64,000 nt of DNA. Origin: Gillisella vitis (GTDB taxonomy: Bacteria; Pseudomonadota; Alphaproteobacteria; Rhizobiales; Rhizobiaceae). This document shows positions 24,898 to 33,759 of this stretch, piece after piece. Both the position numbers and the translations under genes were made by a program. The stretch is from positions 62,001-126,000 of the forward strand of contig NZ_CP056051.1 in assembly GCF_021559775.1 (NCBI RefSeq), in the 5' to 3' direction. The stretch's first letter is position 1. The number at the start of each line of letters is the position of its first letter. The notes below the pieces were generated by a model. That model did not search any database. It worked only from the letters and a program-made list of their open reading frames with translations, and was not told where the DNA came from.

Positions 24898-27800
24898 GTG
24901 GCCATCGCCCATTTCTCAGCCAGTATCGTCAGCCGTGGCGACGGCCGCAGTGTCGTGCTGTCTGCTGCCTACCGGCACTGCGCGAAGATGGAATACGAGC
25001 GTGAAGCCAGCACCATCGACTACACGCGCAAGCAGGGTTTGCTGCATGAGGAGTTCATGCTTCCTGCCGATGCCCCGAAATGGGCGAAAGCGCTCATTGC
25101 GGATCGCTCTGTTTCCGGCGCCGTCGAAGCCTTCTGGAACAAGGTCGAGGCTTTCGAAAAACGCTCCGACGCGCAGCTGGCCCGCGACCTGACGATTGCA
25201 CTGCCGCTGGAGCTTACACCCGAGCAGAACATCGCCCTGGTCCGTGATTTCGTGGAGAAACATATCCTGGGGAAGGGCATGGTCGCCGACTGGGTCTATC
25301 ACGACAATCCCGGCAATCCGCACATCCACCTGATGACCACATTGCGGCCGCTGACCGAGGACGGATTCGGGGCCAAGAAGGTAGCGGTCATTGGTGAGGA
25401 CGGCCAGCTGGTTCGCACGAAATCCGGCAAAATCCTCTACGAACTCTGGGCCGGTTCGACGGACGATTTCAACGCCCTGCGCGACGGCTGGTTCGAACGG
25501 CTGAACCACCATCTGGCCCTCGGCGGCATCGATCTCAGGATCGATGGCCGTTCCTACAAAAAGCAGGCCATCGAGCTCGAGCCGACCATTCATCTAGGCG
25601 TAGGCGCCAAGGCAATCGCGCGGAAAGCGGAACAACAGGGTGTTCGGCCGGAGCTCGAAAGGATCGAACTGAACGAAGAACGCCGCTCGGAAAACACCCG
25701 CCGCATCCTCAAAAATCCAGCCATCGTGCTCGACCTGATCATGCGGGAAAAGAGCGTCTTCGATGAACGCGATGTCGCGAAAGTGCTGCACCGCTATGTC
25801 GACGATCCCGCCGTCTTCCAGCAGCTGATGTTGCGCATCATCCTGAATCCGGAGGTGCTACGGCTGCAGCGCGACACGATCGAGTTCACGACCGGAGAGA
25901 AAGTGCCGGCGCGCTATTCGACACGGGCGATGATCCGGCTGGAAGCGACGATGGCGCGACAGGCGATGTGGCTGTCGGACAAGGAAACGCATGCCGTTTC
26001 CACGGTGGTGCTCGCAGCGACGTTTGGGCGGCATGGGCGGCTGTCGGAGGAACAGAAAGCAGCCATCGAGTGCATCGCCGGTCCGGCCCGCATCGCCGCG
26101 GTCGTCGGACGCGCGGGTGCTGGTAAGACCACGATGATGAAGGCGGCGCGGGAGGCGTGGGAGCTGGCCGGATATCGTGTCGTCGGTGGCGCGCTCGCCG
26201 GCAAAGCGGCGGAAGGTCTGGAGAAGGAAGCCGGCATCGAGAGCCGCACGCTCTCCTCCTGGGAGCTGCGCTGGAACCGCGGTCGTGACGTGCTCGACAA
26301 TAAAACCGTCTTCGTCATGGACGAGGCCGGCATGGTGGCCTCGAAACAGATGGCGGGCTTTGTCGATGCCGTCGTCAGGGCAGGGGCAAAGATCGTGCTA
26401 GTCGGCGATCCCGAGCAGCTTCAGCCGATCGAAGCGGGGGCCGCTTTCCGCGCCATTGTCGATCGGATTGGTTACGCTGAACTCGAAACGATCTATCGCC
26501 AGCGCGAGGACTGGATGCGCAAGGCGTCCCTCGATCTCGCCCGCGGCAATGTCGAAAAGGCGCTGACCGCCTACAATTCAAATGCCAGAATTACCGGCGA
26601 GCGTCTGAAGGCGGAAGCGGTTGAGCGCCTGATCGCTGACTGGAACCACGATTACGATCAGACGAAGACGACGCTGATCCTCGCGCATCTGCGCCGCGAC
26701 GTGCGCATGCTGAACGTCATGGCCCGCGAAAAACTCGTTGAACGCGGACTTGTCGGTGAGGGCCATGTCTTCAAAACGGCTGACGGTATCCGCCAGTTCG
26801 ACACGGGCGACCAGATCGTCTTCCTGAAGAACGAGACGTCGCTCGGCGTCAAGAACGGCATGATCGGCCATGTGGTCGAGGCCGCGCCAAACCGCATCGT
26901 CGCCGTGACCGGCGAAGGCGAGCATCGCCGGCATGTCGTGGTCGAACAACACTTCTACAGCAATCTCGATCACGGCTATGCAACGACCATCCACAAGTCC
27001 CAGGGCGCCACCGTCGACCGGATGAAAGTGCTGGCATCGCTGTCGCTGGATCGCCATCTGACCTATGTGGCGATGACCCGTCATCGTGAGGATCTGCAAC
27101 TCTATTACGGACAGCGATCCTTCGCCTTCAATGGTGGCTTGGCAAAGGTTCTTTCCCGGAGGAATGCCAAGGAAACCACCCTCGATTACGAGCGCGGAAA
27201 ATTGTATCGCGAGGCGCTGCGCTTCGCTGAAAACCGTGGCCTGCACATCGTTCAGGTGGCGCAAACATTGCTGCGCGACCGGCTCGACTGGACGCTACGG
27301 CAGAAGGCGAAGCTTGCCGATCTTGCGGAGCGCCTTGGCGCCTTCGCCGAGCGTCTCGGCCTCAATCAATCCCTGAAAGCCCAAACGGTGAAGGAGGCCG
27401 CGCCCATGGTCGCAGGCATCAAGACATTCTCCGGTTCCGTGGCCGACACGGTCGGGGACAGGCTCGGCGCCGAGCCCGCCCTGAGGCAGCAATGGGAGGA
27501 AGTCTCGGCGCGCTTCCGCTATGTTTTCGCCGATCCGGAGACCGCATTCCGCTCGATGAACTTCGACGCGGTCCTCGCCGACAGGCAAGCAGCAAAACAG
27601 ATCCTGCAGAAACTCGAAGCCGAGCCGACGTCTATCGGGCCTCTGAAGGGTAAGACCGGCATCCTAGCCAGCAAGGCAGAACGAGAGGACCGCCGTATCG
27701 CCGAAGTCAATGTTCCGGCCCTGAAGCGGGACCTCGAGCAATATCTTCGCATGCGGGAAACTGCTGCGCAGCGGCTGCAGACGGAAGAGCAGGTTATGCG

Positions 27801-28200
27801 CCAGCGCGTTTCGATCGATATTCCGGCCCTGTCGCCGGAGGCGCGTGTCGTGCTGGAGCGGGTACGCGATGCAATCGACCGCAACGATCTGCCGGCGGCG
27901 ATGGCCTATGCGCTCAGCAACCGCGAGACCAAGCTTGAGATCGACGGCTTTAACCAGGATGTCACCGAGCGGTTCGGTGAGCGGGTGCTGTTGAGCAACG
28001 CCGCGCGTGAGCCCTCCGGAAAGCTGTACGAAAAGCTTGCCGAGGGGATGAAACCCGAGCAGAAGGAGCAACTGAAGCAAGCCTGGCCGGTCATGCGGAC
28101 AGCGCAGCAGCTCGCCGCCCACGAGCGCACCGTCCAGTCGCTGAAACTGGCCGAGGAGCAACGTCTCACCCAGCGCCAGACGCCGGTGCTGAAGCAATGA
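24898..28200 (+). CDS. traA: Relaxase/helicase TraA
   Basis: A 1100-residue protein. The start is the GTG at 24898 (VAIAHFSASIVSRGDGRS), because family similarity begins there and the longer frame upstream would run through oriT. N-terminal MobA/MobL relaxase with the histidine motif NPHIHLMTT (about residue 145). Central RecD/TraI-like helicase with P-loop GRAGAGKTT (about 405), Walker B VFVMDEAGMV (about 470) and later motif HGYATTIHKSQGAT. The C-terminal part is helical. It nicks oriT, stays covalently bound to the T-strand and unwinds DNA. Overlaps traF by ATGA. Confidence 0.95.
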   Translation: MAIAHFSASIVSRGDGRSVVLSAAYRHCAKMEYEREASTIDYTRKQGLLHEEFMLPADAPKWAKALIADRSVSGAVEAFWNKVEAFEKRSDAQLARDLTIALPLELTPEQNIALVRDFVEKHILGKGMVADWVYHDNPGNPHIHLMTTLRPLTEDGFGAKKVAVIGEDGQLVRTKSGKILYELWAGSTDDFNALRDGWFERLNHHLALGGIDLRIDGRSYKKQAIELEPTIHLGVGAKAIARKAEQQGVRPELERIELNEERRSENTRRILKNPAIVLDLIMREKSVFDERDVAKVLHRYVDDPAVFQQLMLRIILNPEVLRLQRDTIEFTTGEKVPARYSTRAMIRLEATMARQAMWLSDKETHAVSTVVLAATFGRHGRLSEEQKAAIECIAGPARIAAVVGRAGAGKTTMMKAAREAWELAGYRVVGGALAGKAAEGLEKEAGIESRTLSSWELRWNRGRDVLDNKTVFVMDEAGMVASKQMAGFVDAVVRAGAKIVLVGDPEQLQPIEAGAAFRAIVDRIGYAELETIYRQREDWMRKASLDLARGNVEKALTAYNSNARITGERLKAEAVERLIADWNHDYDQTKTTLILAHLRRDVRMLNVMAREKLVERGLVGEGHVFKTADGIRQFDTGDQIVFLKNETSLGVKNGMIGHVVEAAPNRIVAVTGEGEHRRHVVVEQHFYSNLDHGYATTIHKSQGATVDRMKVLASLSLDRHLTYVAMTRHREDLQLYYGQRSFAFNGGLAKVLSRRNAKETTLDYERGKLYREALRFAENRGLHIVQVAQTLLRDRLDWTLRQKAKLADLAERLGAFAERLGLNQSLKAQTVKEAAPMVAGIKTFSGSVADTVGDRLGAEPALRQQWEEVSARFRYVFADPETAFRSMNFDAVLADRQAAKQILQKLEAEPTSIGPLKGKTGILASKAEREDRRIAEVNVPALKRDLEQYLRMRETAAQRLQTEEQVMRQRVSIDIPALSPEARVVLERVRDAIDRNDLPAAMAYALSNRETKLEIDGFNQDVTERFGERVLLSNAAREPSGKLYEKLAEGMKPEQKEQLKQAWPVMRTAQQLAAHERTVQSLKLAEEQRLTQRQTPVLKQ

Positions 28201-28727
28201 GGCGGCGTAGGGTTCTGTTGTTGCTGACGGGCGCCGGCGTCCTTATGTCAGGTCTGGTGTCGATAGCGTTCTTGGGCGGGTATCGGCTGAATCTGACGAC
28301 GAGCGAGCCGCTCGGGCTTTGGCGCATCGATGCGCTTCACCGTCCGGTCGCGATCGGCGATCTTGTTTTCATTTGCCCGCCGGAAACATCGGCAATCGAG
28401 CAAGCCCGCGTGCGCGGGTATTTGCGGCGTGGGCTCTGCGATGACGGGTTTGCGCCGTTGATCAAGACGATCGCGGCGCTGCCCGGTCAGCATGTCGACA
28501 TCGCCGGCCACGTTGCCATCGATGGCCGCTCTTTACCTGCATCCACTGTGCGCGATCGGGACGGTGAGGGCAGACCGCTCACCCCTGATCCCGGCGGCAT
28601 CGTGCCGCCGCATCACCTGTTTCTCCACTCTTCCTTTGCGAGCTCCTATGATAGTCGATACTTCGGCCCGGTTCCGGATTCCGGTCTTCTCGGCTTGGCG
28701 CAGCCGGTTATCACCTTCGATCCGTGA
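28197..28727 (+). CDS. traF: Conjugative signal peptidase TraF (S26 family)
   Basis: A 176-residue protein with one N-terminal membrane anchor (about residues 5-27), the S26 Ser motif TSEPLGLWRI (Ser in the SxPxG-type segment) and the Lys motif LIKTIAALPG, ending with the usual SSYDSRYFGPV. In RP4 and Ti systems TraF matures and cyclises the pilin. Translationally coupled to traA (ATGA). Confidence 0.92.
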   Translation: MRRRRVLLLLTGAGVLMSGLVSIAFLGGYRLNLTTSEPLGLWRIDALHRPVAIGDLVFICPPETSAIEQARVRGYLRRGLCDDGFAPLIKTIAALPGQHVDIAGHVAIDGRSLPASTVRDRDGEGRPLTPDPGGIVPPHHLFLHSSFASSYDSRYFGPVPDSGLLGLAQPVITFDP

Positions 28728-29945
28728 TCGCGATGGCGATGGCTGGACGGTCGATCACTGGGAAGCCATTCTGCTGATCGCAGCTTCTATCGCCTGTGGC
28801 TCGATCGGCTGGAGCGGCGAGGTGCTTCTTTTGCCCTTCGCAATGGTTTTTCCGGCGCTCTGGGCGATGGCACCGTCGCGTATGGTCGCAGCCTTCGTGT
28901 CGGCGGGGTATTTCCTCGCTGCCTCGCGTGGTCTGCCGCAAGGCGTCGCCAACTTCTATGCCGCCGATGTCTGGCCCGGTCTTCTGCTCTGGGTCGCGGC
29001 CTCAGCGTCCTTTGTCGGTGTACATGCGGTGCTCTGGACTGCTCGTCGGGTAAAGGACGCTACCGGGAAGAGGGGAGCGGATGCGGCGAGGGCTTTGCGC
29101 TATCTGGTGTCAATGGTGCTGACAGGGCTGCCGCCCTTCGGCATCACCGGCTGGGCGCATCCGCTGACCGCAGCCGGCGTTTTGTTTCCCGGATGGGGAT
29201 GGTGGGGACTGTTTGCGCTGACGGCCGGCCTGCTCGTCATGACGACGAGATTCTGGCCGGCCGCTGCCATTACGCTCGGGGCGTTCTGGCTCTGGTCCGC
29301 CGCAACATGGACACCGCTGAATCTAGCGGAAGGATGGCGAAGCGTCGACCTCCAGCAGGGGCAAAACCTTGGTCGGGACGGGTCACTCGCGTACCAGCGT
29401 GACCTGATCGCAACGGTGCGCCAGACGATTGCGTCGCATCCGGACACACATGTCATCGTGCTGCCTGAAAGCGCGCTCGGCTTCTGGACGCCGACGGTTG
29501 AAAGCTTGTGGCGGGAAGGGTTGCGTGGGCCGGACGTGACCGTGGTCGCCGGCGCGGCCAGGATTGGGGTGAAGGGCTACGACAACGTCATGGTGGCGAT
29601 CTCGGCAAACGAGGCCAAGATCCTCTATCGCGAGCGTATGCCGGTTCCAGTTTCGATGTGGCAGCCATGGTTGAGATGGACGGGGGAGGGGGCGGCGCCC
29701 GCGCCCACATCTTCGACAATCCGGCAGCCGAAGTCTCAGGCACCTGGATTTTGTCACTGATCTGCTACGAGCAGCTGATCCTCTGGCCGGTGTTGCAGTC
29801 TATGCTGCATTCGCCCGATGTCATCGTCGCCACGGGCAACGGCTGGTGGACCGACGGCACGTCGATCGTCGCCATCCAAAGAGCGAGTGTGACTGCCTGG
29901 GCAAAGCTGTTCGTCTTGCCCGTCGTCATCGCCTTCAACCTCTAA
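28648..29945 (+). pseudogene. traB: TraB (apolipoprotein N-acyltransferase-like), one apparent frameshift
   Basis: An N-terminal multi-pass membrane part (WSGEVLLLPFAMVFPALWAM, YFLAASRGLPQGVANFYA, PPFGITGWAHPLTAAG) is followed by a nitrilase-like CN-hydrolase domain (VIVLPESALGFWTP). The frame breaks near 29690-29700 in GGGGGAGGGGGCGGCG and continues one base back with ARAHIFDNPAAEV, ICYEQLILWPVL and GNGWWTDGTSIVAIQR to the stop at 29945. One added base gives 433 codons, the normal length. Ti-plasmid TraB is needed for full transfer efficiency. The start at 28648 overlaps traF. Homopolymer context favours a sequencing loss over a real mutation. Confidence 0.8.
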
Positions 29946-29961
29946 AACGGGAGAATCCGGG

Positions 29962-30591
29962 ATGGTCGATGCCGCCCTTATCAAGCAATGTGCCGATCCG
30001 GCCCTGAAGCCCGCAATTGTCGAGCAGTTCATCGCGCGTGTTGGATCGCAAGACCCGTTGGCAATCACCGTCCGGTCTGGAAGCCGCGTGGTGCTGGTGC
30101 CCAAGCCCATGACGCCGGAGGAGGCGCTGGTGCTGATCCGCGACAATCTCGGCCGCAATACCGTGCGCGTCGGCATCACCCAATATCCGGCGGGGCTCGG
30201 AATCGTCGAGGCCGGGCAGCTGAAGCCCGATCTGGTCGATGCTTGCGAAAACATCCGTATGGGCACGGCGCTCTTCGCCAAGGTCTGGCGCATCGTCATG
30301 AAGTGGTATGGCAATCCGACCGCCGCTGACGTGCTTCCGCAAGTGATGGACGATTCGATCATCGCCTGGCAGACGGGATACTTCGAGGGAACGGCGGTGT
30401 TTCGGGCGGAAGATCCCGGCGAGGGGAAAATTTCCCAACCTGCTACGATCCAGAGTGACGAGGCCGAGGCAAGCGCTCGTTCTCGCGAAAATCCAGGAGA
30501 TGAAGCTCCTTCACCTGAAGACGTCTCGTCTGATCCAAACAAGGCTGGCATCAGGATCGACCTCTCGGGGATCGGGGCGCGAGAGCGTTAA
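29962..30591 (+). CDS. traH: Conjugal transfer protein TraH
   Basis: A 209-residue protein: MVDAALIKQCADPALKPAIV, then EQFIARVGSQDPLAITVRSG and RVGITQYPAGLGI, the conserved core of rhizobial TraH, and a Ser/Glu-rich disordered tail. GGGAG precedes the ATG. Last gene of traAFBH. Its biochemical role is not established; the lytic-transglycosylase-like segment RVGITQYPA is suggestive only. Confidence 0.88.
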   Translation: MVDAALIKQCADPALKPAIVEQFIARVGSQDPLAITVRSGSRVVLVPKPMTPEEALVLIRDNLGRNTVRVGITQYPAGLGIVEAGQLKPDLVDACENIRMGTALFAKVWRIVMKWYGNPTAADVLPQVMDDSIIAWQTGYFEGTAVFRAEDPGEGKISQPATIQSDEAEASARSRENPGDEAPSPEDVSSDPNKAGIRIDLSGIGARER

Positions 30592-30734
30592 GGCAGCCTC
30601 CAAAGTGCAAGAGATGGTATGCGCACCCGAGACCCCTGCAGACGGGCCGCTGGCTGCAGGATTGAACGTGTAGGATTATTGAAGGGGATCCGAAGTCCCA
30701 CCACATTTTCCGCACGGTGCACGCGGAGGAGATC

Positions 30735-31193
30735 ATGTGGTCAGAAATGCCAATCGGCAAGTATAAGGGCAAAACGCTGCCGCAGCTGTTGCTGTCGGAC
30801 CCAGACTATTTCTTCTGGGCGATGGAGCAGGATGACTTTTTCAGGGGCGGCCTTGCGAAGCAGGCATCCGACATTTTTCGTAAAGTCCGCCGTATCAAAA
30901 TCCCCAAACCGGATCCCGCGAACTGGCGTGTTGAGTATTTTCTAACGCCCGACGGCAAGTTTGCACATTTCGACATTGTGGAGGCGGATCGTGCACCGTA
31001 CGTCGGGTCGAGCAGAACGTCCCGCTCGCCGACGCTCGATTTCGCCTATGTCCGCCAGACGCGGGACTACGACAAGCTCGGGTACAAGCACTTCATCAAG
31101 AGCTTTAAATACTTCTATTTCGGGAGTTCGGATGTGCGGCTCAACAAGGCGAAATGCGAAGCGTTCTTCGACAATCCGGCCAATTTCAGTTAA
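30735..31193 (+). CDS. DUF3820-like small protein of unknown function
   Basis: A 152-residue protein starting at the ATG at 30735 behind GGAGGAG. The N-terminal motif MPIGKYKGKTLPQLLLSDPD and YFFWAMEQDDF resembles the C-terminal segment of exodeoxyribonuclease-X-like/DUF3820 proteins (GKYKGKTL...DPDYFFWA). The rest is an aromatic, basic domain (YFLTPDGKFAHFDIVEADRA). It lies between traH and the ProQ/FinO gene, probably co-transcribed with the latter (25 bases apart). No function known. Confidence 0.6.
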   Translation: MWSEMPIGKYKGKTLPQLLLSDPDYFFWAMEQDDFFRGGLAKQASDIFRKVRRIKIPKPDPANWRVEYFLTPDGKFAHFDIVEADRAPYVGSSRTSRSPTLDFAYVRQTRDYDKLGYKHFIKSFKYFYFGSSDVRLNKAKCEAFFDNPANFS

Positions 31194-31218
31194 CTCTCCC
31201 CCGTCCCAGGCAGGATAA

Positions 31219-31653
31219 ATGAACGACAGCAACACGAAGCCCCTCAGCCCATGGAAAGCGTCGCGCGGTCCGATCAAGGTCGATCGATACTCGCTTGAAG
31301 CGGCCAAGGCGGTAAACGCCTTGTTGAACGAGCCAATCGCGGTGCTTCCTTCGGCCGAAGGGGAGACAGTGCTACCGTTCAGGATCGGGATCAATACTGA
31401 CATTGAGAGGAGACTGAGACCGGATGCGGCACTGTCGGATCTTCGCAAAGCGCTACGCCGGTACACGCACAGTGCGGCGTATCTTTATGCGACCGCGCAG
31501 CCGGATGCCTTACGCCATGATATTGTTGGTCAACCCTGCGAGGCCGTCAGAGATGAAGATCGGCTCAACGCCCGCCAGTCTTTCCTGATCGTTCAGGAAC
31601 GACGCAAGCAGCGCCGCCAGCAACGTGAAAGCGAAAATTTAGCTCAAAACTAA
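31219..31653 (+). CDS. ProQ/FinO-domain RNA-binding protein
   Basis: A 144-residue protein. The core LPFRIGINTDIERRLRPD, followed by LRKALRRYTHSAAYLYA and QPDALRHDIVGQPCEAV, matches the ProQ/FinO fold (PLAIGI..., LRRALRRYT...YL..., R.DLDG.P). The N-terminal arm is short and the C-terminal tail is basic (RRKQRRQQRES). FinO represses F-plasmid transfer by stabilising an antisense RNA; ProQ proteins are global RNA chaperones. Its place directly upstream of traM makes RNA-level control of transfer a fair hypothesis, not shown. Confidence 0.8.
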   Translation: MNDSNTKPLSPWKASRGPIKVDRYSLEAAKAVNALLNEPIAVLPSAEGETVLPFRIGINTDIERRLRPDAALSDLRKALRRYTHSAAYLYATAQPDALRHDIVGQPCEAVRDEDRLNARQSFLIVQERRKQRRQQRESENLAQN

Positions 31654-31689
31654 ACCGACAGGCGCGTGAAATCATTTCTGACCGCGGTT

Positions 31690-31707
31690 TCGTGAAAAAT
31701 TGCACGT
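31690..31707. promoter_or_regulatory. Degenerate tra-box-like dyad upstream of traM
   Basis: TCGTGAAAAATTGCACGT matches the tra box at 12 of 18 positions and keeps both CGTG/CACG arms. It lies about 285 bases before traM, which is TraR-controlled on Ti plasmids. Confidence 0.35.
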
Positions 31708-31789
31708 ACGCGATCTTTATCCAGACTGGTTTCTCCCTGGAATGACTCTTATAAGGGAGTTGACGCAGTACGCGCTGCGTTGCGGCTTA

Positions 31790-31916
31790 GAATCCGCAGA
31801 TGAACGGTTGGCGCTGACCGGAATGGCGCCAGGAACCCTCTGACTTTGTGTCCGGGGGCCTGCGGCGTATGTCCAGGCTCCGGCTAAAGGTCGCAGGGCC
31901 GATTCATCTCGGATTC
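31790..31916 (+). other. Possible structured RNA upstream of traM
   Basis: GAATCCGCAGATGAA (31790-31804) pairs with TTCATCTCGGATTC (31903-31916) apart from one bulged base. It encloses about 98 bases with further pairings (TGGCGC near 31809 with GGCGCCA near 31826). A 33-codon reading frame (31742-31843) overlaps it without family support. The interval 31654-31990 has no other gene. Confidence 0.35.
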
Positions 31917-31990
31917 TAACCCCCGGCAAGGGTTCACAGGGTTCAACGTCAGCGGAGGCGCACCGCGGACCAACCAGGGTTAGGTCAGGA

Positions 31991-32299
31991 ATGGAACTGG
32001 AAGATGCCGCAGTGACGAAGAAGGTCGAGCTCCGCCCATTGATCGGGCTGACGCACGGATTACCTCCGGCGGACCTGGAAACCATCACGATCGACGCCAT
32101 CAGGACGCACCGGCAACTGGTGGAGAAAGCCGACGAGCTATTTCAGGCTCTCCCTGAGACTTATAAGACCGGAGAAGAAGCCGGCGGCCCACAGCATGTC
32201 CGATACATTGAAGCGAGCATCGAGATGCATGCGCAGATGAGCGCCGTGAACACGCTGATCAGTATTCTTGGCTTCATTCCCAAGGTCGTCGTAAACTGA
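31991..32299 (+). CDS. traM: TraM, antiactivator of TraR
   Basis: A 102-residue protein, MELEDAAVTKKVELRPLIGL, followed by PPADLETITIDAIRTHRQLV and the C-terminus MSAVNTLISILGFIPKVVVN, nearly the Agrobacterium TraM sequence. TraM binds TraR, removes it from DNA and sets the quorum threshold for conjugation. Convergent with traR, with 400 bases between. Confidence 0.96.
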   Translation: MELEDAAVTKKVELRPLIGLTHGLPPADLETITIDAIRTHRQLVEKADELFQALPETYKTGEEAGGPQHVRYIEASIEMHAQMSAVNTLISILGFIPKVVVN

Positions 32300-32351
32300 C
32301 CGACACCTAAATTTTATCAGGGTAGCGGATTCGCGGTTTGAAGGTGCCGCA

Positions 32352-32510
32352 TTAGTCTTTGTCGTCGAGCCTCTCGAGGATTTCGTAGTTTTTGACCAGG
32401 CTCGAGATGCCTTCATTCAGCAAAACAAGCACAGCATCCGTCGAGATCGCGCTGATCTCGATTTTAACAAGATGGATTGGTTTCCAACTGTATTCGGGAT
32501 CCTGGGCCAC
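32352..32510 (-). CDS. Small hypothetical protein downstream of traR
   Basis: A 52-residue reading frame with a GTG start (VAQDPEYSWKPIHLVKIEIS) ending NYEILERLDDKD. Its start overlaps the stop of the next small frame upstream. Composition looks coding, but there is no clear ribosome site and no known family. It may be a remnant. Confidence 0.3.
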   Translation of the reverse strand: MAQDPEYSWKPIHLVKIEISAISTDAVLVLLNEGISSLVKNYEILERLDDKD

Positions 32511-32511
32511 A

Positions 32512-32601
32512 TCAGCTCTTCAGCTGACCAACTGCCTGACGGGCAGCGTCAATACTTTCGTAGAAGTGCTTTCGATTTTCGTCGTCAGCCCAGTCTGGCA
32601 T
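32512..32601 (-). CDS. 29-residue reading frame downstream of traR
   Basis: MPDWADDENRKHFYESIDAA plus RQAVGQLKS. It lies between traR and the 52-residue frame, on the same strand, with no obvious ribosome site. Possibly a fragment of an older gene. Confidence 0.25.
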   Translation of the reverse strand: MPDWADDENRKHFYESIDAARQAVGQLKS

Positions 32602-32706
32602 TCGCACCGCGGATGCGGGCAAGTAACTATAGAACGTGCAGGAGAGCCCATCTGACATAACTATTCTTCCCGGTCGTAACTGCGTGACGTGAACGTTGCA
32701 CTCGGT

Positions 32707-33411
32707 TCAAATGAGTTTTCGTCGGATCGCGAGCGCGGTAAGATGCGCCTTGGAGCGGACATCGAAGCGCTTCATGGCTTCGCGAAGCTTGACGCGGACG
32801 CTGTTGTACTTGACCCCTTCGACGTCGGCGATCTCCTCCATCGTCTTGCCGACGGCAATCCATCTCAGATAGGTGGCCTCCTTCGGATCGAGCCATGCGG
32901 CATCTTCCGCGGTAGGGGTGGTGCGGAGGAATGAGATACGGGCATGGATCTGCCCGATGGTTCCCGCGGCTGCCACTGCATCGATTTCCCGATCGAGATC
33001 AATCACCGGCTTCTCTGATGCCAGCGTGAACATCGACATCGAGCCGTTGGCAGTCTTGATGGGTATGGTGATGCCGGAGCGGATGCCGAAATCGGCTGCG
33101 TGGGCATAGAAGGCACGCTCGTCCTTCGACAGTGTCGGTCGCTCGTGCTCGCCAGACCAGGTGAAGATGTGCTTCCGGGATCTTGCGCGCTTGACGACCG
33201 GGTCGAGAGCGTCGAACTTCTTGTCGAAATAGACCGACTGCCACTCGGGATGATAGTTGGTGACGGCGGTGATGTGCCTGTGCTGGATATGGAGGTAGGC
33301 ATAGCCGGTGAAGCCGAAATGATCGGCGATGTCCGCCAACCCGGTCTTCAGGATGCACTCATCGCCTTCGATCGCGGCGAGATCGGTCAGCTTTTCCAAC
33401 CAAGTTTGCAT
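32707..33411 (-). CDS. traR: TraR, LuxR-type quorum-sensing activator of conjugation
   Basis: A 234-residue protein, the exact length of Ti TraR. The N-terminal autoinducer domain has the YHPEWQSVYFDKKFDALDPV segment with the Trp and Asp that contact the acyl-homoserine lactone. The C-terminal helix-turn-helix contains TMEEIADVEGVKYNSVRVKL. GGAGGG precedes the ATG. It activates tra promoters at the tra box and is held in check by TraM. No AHL synthase (traI) is in the window; on Ti plasmids it leads the trb operon elsewhere. Confidence 0.95.
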   Translation of the reverse strand: MQTWLEKLTDLAAIEGDECILKTGLADIADHFGFTGYAYLHIQHRHITAVTNYHPEWQSVYFDKKFDALDPVVKRARSRKHIFTWSGEHERPTLSKDERAFYAHAADFGIRSGITIPIKTANGSMSMFTLASEKPVIDLDREIDAVAAAGTIGQIHARISFLRTTPTAEDAAWLDPKEATYLRWIAVGKTMEEIADVEGVKYNSVRVKLREAMKRFDVRSKAHLTALAIRRKLI

Positions 33412-33623
33412 TCGTGCCCTCCGTTTGACGTGTCATTTTTATTGTCGACAGTGGTCGTCCGGAAGCCAGTTGCGGTAATGACAGTGGCGTTGTTCGGGGG
33501 CAATCGCCGAAGCGCTTTTTTGCGAACAACAAGCCGAAAGCGCCGCCTTCATGCTCATCGGCCTGCAGTTTGAAGGTCGTTTTCACATATGTCGTCGAAC
33601 CCGTTTTTCGCTTGCTCAGCCAT
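33359..33623 (-). pseudogene. Possible broken small gene upstream of traR
   Basis: MAEQAKNGFDD starts at 33623 behind a good GAGGAG site. After a one-base shift near 33585 the other frame reads YVKTTFKLQADEHEGGAFGL, followed by LFAKKRFGDCP. The joined sequence looks like one small protein, but I know no family for it. The 3' end overlaps the start of traR, so it could be leader sequence only. The rest of the gap (33624-33759) shows nothing. Confidence 0.25.
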
Positions 33624-33759
33624 TGGTCGTCTCCTCAATTTTTTGCCAGCACCAGGCCTCAAAGCGCTCTCAATCCGTCTGTCTCTACTCGCGTAAGATG
33701 TTGCACCAACAGTGCGACAACCAAAATCTCGGGTCCTCGAAAGTATCTTTCGCTGATAT

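Noticed and set aside
31717..32100. 127-codon minus-strand frame across the traM upstream region
   Set aside because: It overlaps the traM start and has no family; the region looks structured rather than coding.
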